A stretch of 64,000 nucleotides of DNA from Massilia sp. H6 (lineage in GTDB: Bacteria; Pseudomonadota; Gammaproteobacteria; Burkholderiales; Burkholderiaceae_D), in the NCBI RefSeq assembly GCF_024802625.1, contig NZ_CP103372.1:108777-172776 (forward strand), written 5' to 3'. Positions 60,921 to 64,000 of this stretch are shown piece after piece. Each line of letters opens with the position of its first letter. Positions within the stretch are counted from its first letter, which is position 1. Position numbers and translations under genes: made by a program. The notes beneath the pieces are model-generated. The model had not been told where the DNA came from, did not search any database, and saw nothing but the letters and a program-made list of their open reading frames with translations.

Positions 60921-63401
60921 ATGAACGCAAGCGAAGGGCTGATCAATTCCATGATGCCGCAGGAAGTTTCAACCGACGTGCTTATCGAGAAATACGCGAA
61001 GGGAAACGAACAAAGCGTGTTTGAAGTGCGGCGGCGGGTTGCCGAAGCGTTGGCCCAGTGGGAACCGGAATCGCAGCGCAGCCATTTCGCAAAACAGTTC
61101 ATGTGGGCCCAGGAGCACGGATTCGTTCCCGGCGGACGTATTAACTCGGCTGTCGGCCTGGACACGAATGCCACGCTCATCAACTGTTTCGTGCAACCCG
61201 TCGGCGATTCCGTTACGGGATTTGAAGACGGTCTCCCGGGCATTTACACGGCCCTCGCGCAGTCGGCTGAGACCATGCGTCGCGGCGGCGGTGTGGGTTA
61301 TGACTTTTCGGCCATCCGGCCTGCCGGTAGCGTGGTGAAAGGAACGGGGTCGCGTGCGTCCGGACCAGTTCCCTACCTCGCGCTTTTCGACGCTTCATGC
61401 AGGACCGTGGAGTCAGCTGGTGCACGGCGCGGCGCACAGATGGGTGTCCTGCGGATAAGCCATCCCGATATCGAGCGGTTCATTGCCGCCAAGGACGGCG
61501 GCGAACTCAGCTGTTTCAACCTCTCGATCGGCGTCACCGACGAATTCATGGAGGCAGTCGAGCGGGACGGAACCTTCGACCTGTTGCACAAAGCCGAACC
61601 CGGTGAGGAACTCATTGCGGCCGGCGCCTCCCAGCGAGCCGACGGCCTGTGGGTCTATCGCCAGGTGCAGGCGCGCGAGCTGTGGGACAAGGTCATGCAT
61701 TCGACCTACGACCATGCCGAGCCGGGCGTCCTGTTCGTCGACCGGATGAACGCCGAGAACAATCTGTGGTACGCCGAAAAGCTGAACGCCACCAACCCTT
61801 GCGGGGAACAGCCCCTGCCGGCATACGGCTGCTGTGACCTCGGTTCGCTCAACCTGACGCAATTCGTCCGCAATCCGTTCAGCGCGGAAGCCTCCTTCGA
61901 CTTCGACCTGATGCGCCGCGTGATCCCGGTCGCAGTGCGCATGCTTGATCTGGTCCTCGACGCCACCGTCTGGCCCCTTGAGGAGCAGGCAGCCGAGGCA
62001 AAGGCGAAGCGCCGGATCGGTCTGGGTTTCCTGGGCCTGGGCAGCGCCCTGATCATGCTTGGCCTGCGCTACGACGCAGAGGACGGGCGCGCACTCGCGT
62101 CCAGCATTGCCCGTGAAATGCGGGATGCCGCCTACCGCGCTTCGATCGAGCTGGCCAGGGAGAAGGGCGCCTTCCCCCTGTTCGATGCAGACGCCTATTT
62201 GAATGGCCGGTTCGTGGGGCGTCTACCTGCCGAACTTCAAGAGGCAATCCGTGCGCACGGCATCCGCAATTCCCACCTGCTGTCGATCGCGCCGACCGGA
62301 ACGATCACGCTGGCCTTTGCCGACAACGCGTCGAACGGGATTGAACCAATATATGCCCTGACGTATCAGCGGAACAAACTGATGCCTGATGGTTCGAAGC
62401 GGCAGTACGAGGTGCAGGATCACGCCTGGCGCCTGTTCGTCCACCGCAGCGGCGACGTCGCCCCGGACGCCCTGCCTGCTCACTTCGTTACCGCGTTGCA
62501 GATGTCGGCGGCGGACCATCTCAAGATGATGACCGCTGTGCAACCTTTCGTCGATACCGCGATCTCGAAGACCGTCAACGTGCCGGCGGACTACCCATAT
62601 GACGATTTCAAGGGCCTGTATGCTGCTGCCTGGCGCGCTGGCTTGAAAGGCATGGCCACCTACCGTCCAAACGCTGTGCTCGGCAGCGTCCTCAGCGTGA
62701 CCCCGGAGGAACGTGCTGCGCCTCCTGTGCCAGCGGACGACGATCCGCTGCGCAAACCTTTCGACAGGCGGCCGGACGGTATTTTGGAAGCGGTCACCTC
62801 TAAGATGGCCTATGGGACCCAGGAGGGAATCAAGTCCTGCTATCTCACGGTCAGCTTCATGCCGGTCAGCGGCCTCGTTGGCGGCAAGGAGGTCACCATC
62901 GAAAGGCCATTCGAATTCTTCATGCCGGCTGGACAACGCAGCGAAAGCCAGCAGTGGATCACCGCGTCGATGCGTCTGCTCTCGCTTGCTGCGCGGGCGG
63001 GCGGGCCTGTGGCGAAAGCCCTGGAGGACATGCGCAAGGTTGTCTGGGAGAAGGGACCAGTGCGCTGCGGATACCTGAAGAAACAGGATGGTACGCAAGT
63101 GCCGATGTTCCATGAGTCCGAAGTGGCGGCAGTCGGATTCATGCTGCAGCGCCTTCTGATTCAACGCGGGTTCCTCGATGCAGAGGGCAAGCAAGTACCT
63201 GTGGCCGAACTGGCACGCGCATACTCAGCACGCAACCGGGATCTATCTTGGGAGCTGGAGGCACCGGGAAGCGTCCCGGATCTTCAACACCACCAGGCAA
63301 CGGGCGGCAGCAAGTGTCCCGAGTGCGGCGCACACGCACTGCGCAAGGTCGACGGATGCCAGCGCTGCGAATCCTGCTCCTACATCGGTAGCTGCGGCTG
63401 A
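60921..63401 (+). CDS. nrdJ: Class II (adenosylcobalamin-dependent) ribonucleotide reductase
   Basis: 826 residues. Active-site set: C89 (LINCFV), N292, C294 and E296 in NPCGE, C305 eleven residues later (GCC), matching the class II pattern of thiyl cysteine and redox pair. Phosphate loop near [12 protein letters not shown]. The C-terminus ends in a Cys-rich zinc-ribbon-like tail ([17 protein letters not shown]), typical of NrdJ. It makes dNTPs with or without oxygen, which could feed complementary-strand synthesis after entry. GTGGAGG precedes the ATG. Confidence 0.95.
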   Translation: MNASEGLINSMMPQEVSTDVLIEKYAKGNEQSVFEVRRRVAEALAQWEPESQRSHFAKQFMWAQEHGFVPGGRINSAVGLDTNATLINCFVQPVGDSVTGFEDGLPGIYTALAQSAETMRRGGGVGYDFSAIRPAGSVVKGTGSRASGPVPYLALFDASCRTVESAGARRGAQMGVLRISHPDIERFIAAKDGGELSCFNLSIGVTDEFMEAVERDGTFDLLHKAEPGEELIAAGASQRADGLWVYRQVQARELWDKVMHSTYDHAEPGVLFVDRMNAENNLWYAEKLNATNPCGEQPLPAYGCCDLGSLNLTQFVRNPFSAEASFDFDLMRRVIPVAVRMLDLVLDATVWPLEEQAAEAKAKRRIGLGFLGLGSALIMLGLRYDAEDGRALASSIAREMRDAAYRASIELAREKGAFPLFDADAYLNGRFVGRLPAELQEAIRAHGIRNSHLLSIAPTGTITLAFADNASNGIEPIYALTYQRNKLMPDGSKRQYEVQDHAWRLFVHRSGDVAPDALPAHFVTALQMSAADHLKMMTAVQPFVDTAISKTVNVPADYPYDDFKGLYAAAWRAGLKGMATYRPNAVLGSVLSVTPEERAAPPVPADDDPLRKPFDRRPDGILEAVTSKMAYGTQEGIKSCYLTVSFMPVSGLVGGKEVTIERPFEFFMPAGQRSESQQWITASMRLLSLAARAGGPVAKALEDMRKVVWEKGPVRCGYLKKQDGTQVPMFHESEVAAVGFMLQRLLIQRGFLDAEGKQVPVAELARAYSARNRDLSWELEAPGSVPDLQHHQATGGSKCPECGAHALRKVDGCQRCESCSYIGSCG

Positions 63402-63599
63402 CGAACCACCGGACCTGCAGGCAGAGGGTGGCCGCTGGTTCAGCGGTTGCCCGGTCCCGATTTAGCGGCCCGCTGGCAGGGCGCGCTGTTGAAAGATTTT
63501 AGCCAAGAACAATAGTCGGCCCAGCGCGACCGTTGCGCCAGGACGGGCGCAAGACTCCCCGCTTACGATGCCGTGCGCCGCGCCTGGCCGGCACCATCC

Positions 63600-64000
63600 T
63601 TCCCACCTCCACGTTTCACGGCGCTGCGCGCTACGCGCGCAGCCTGTCGACCAGGTCGACAGGCCGGGCAGCTGCGCCGCGCGGCCTATCCAGAGGCTGC
63701 GCCTGGCGAAGTCAGACTTTCGCAAGCGAAAGTAGGAAGAGGAAAACGCAACCTCCCGACTCCGGCGCCGCTGCGCACCATCCGCCGTTTTACCGCGCAC
63801 CTATCGCCCGACTCTCCGGCAGGGTCGCACGGCGGCGGGCTATGCCGTCAAGGCGCTCCTCGCCCGTTCGGTGCTCGCCTTCGGCTGCGCTCCGCATGCG
63901 GCCTCCGGGGCGTCCATGACGGCGCCCGCCGCCGTGCGACCGTGCCTCCGAGGCGATAGGTACACGGTGTCACTCCGGGGCGGGCCTGTGCTCCGCTGGT
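63600..64000 (+). repeat. Long repeat, diverged A part and B copy cut by window edge
   Basis: The A part (to about 63735) is changed; the B part from about 63783 matches LR2 and LR3 closely up to the last base. By analogy a dyad promoter and another leading-region operon should lie just beyond the window. The stretch from 63402 has no gene. Confidence 0.85.
63716..63733. repeat. 18-bp palindrome copy 12, central AA variant
   Basis: ACTTTCGCAAGCGAAAGT. The two centre bases differ from the reference, while both 8-bp arms are kept. Flanked by GGCTGCGCCTGGCGAAGTCAG as in copy 9. Confidence 0.85.

Overview
The window reads as part of a large, GC-rich conjugative plasmid (or similar element) from a proteobacterium, most likely a betaproteobacterium of the Burkholderiales. 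This rests on codon use, an IncP-like KorA/KorB/IncC control block, an F-type (MPF-F) transfer apparatus, an iteron origin and a copper cassette. The genus is a guess. No rRNA, tRNA, CRISPR array or intact insertion sequence was seen.

Layout. (1) 1-3.2 kb: copper cassette with copA (cut by the left edge), cueR and a convergent copZ-like chaperone gene behind a CueR-type promoter with a 19-bp spacer. (2) 3.2-6.7 kb: sparse hypothetical genes and an HTH regulator. (3) 6.8-27.5 kb, minus strand: an F-type T4SS in two operons, DUF5658-ribbon-dsbC-orf-orf-SLT-traW-traU-trbC, then orf-traL-E-K-B-V, two tandem pilin genes, traC-trbI-orf-S26 peptidase-traF-traH-traG-orf-orf-M48 protease. The two operon promoters share an AT-rich dyad. 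traN, traD and the relaxase are absent and presumably lie outside. (4) 27.8-34.1 kb, minus strand: a five-gene relay of response regulator, CPBP protease, TonB-dependent receptor, periplasmic binding protein and NarX-like kinase, ending just upstream of the tra operon. (5) 34.2-37.3 kb: DUF1249-parA-parB/korB-korA. (6) 37.9-40.2 kb: small gene, rep initiator, about 13 iterons and a DnaA box (oriV). (7) 40.4-64 kb: a region like a plasmid leading region, almost all on the + strand: two DNA methyltransferases, SSB, a ParB-like protein, a YfbR-like HD protein, DUF3560, a PP-loop protein, class II ribonucleotide reductase and many small unknowns.

The most unusual content is regulatory. (a) A 17-bp promoter dyad CTATTGACnGTMAATAG overlaps the -35 box of seven operons and is a candidate operator for the KorA homologue. 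(b) An 18-bp palindrome ACTTTCGCGCGCGAAAGT recurs about 12 times between genes and is a candidate site for the ParB/KorB homologue. (c) Five operons carry a 5' leader hairpin with an invariant GAGCAG loop and compensatory stem changes, followed by an ACCATCAT-GGAG segment; I do not recognise this as a described element. (d) A 0.3-0.6 kb repeat able to fold as single strand precedes most leading-region promoters and resembles in logic the ssDNA promoters (Frpo) of F-type leading regions. Together these suggest one plasmid-wide regulon that could be expressed in a burst on entry into a new host (SSB, methyltransferases, NrdJ) and then be shut down by KorA/KorB. If genes face oriT as in F, oriT lies to the right of this window.
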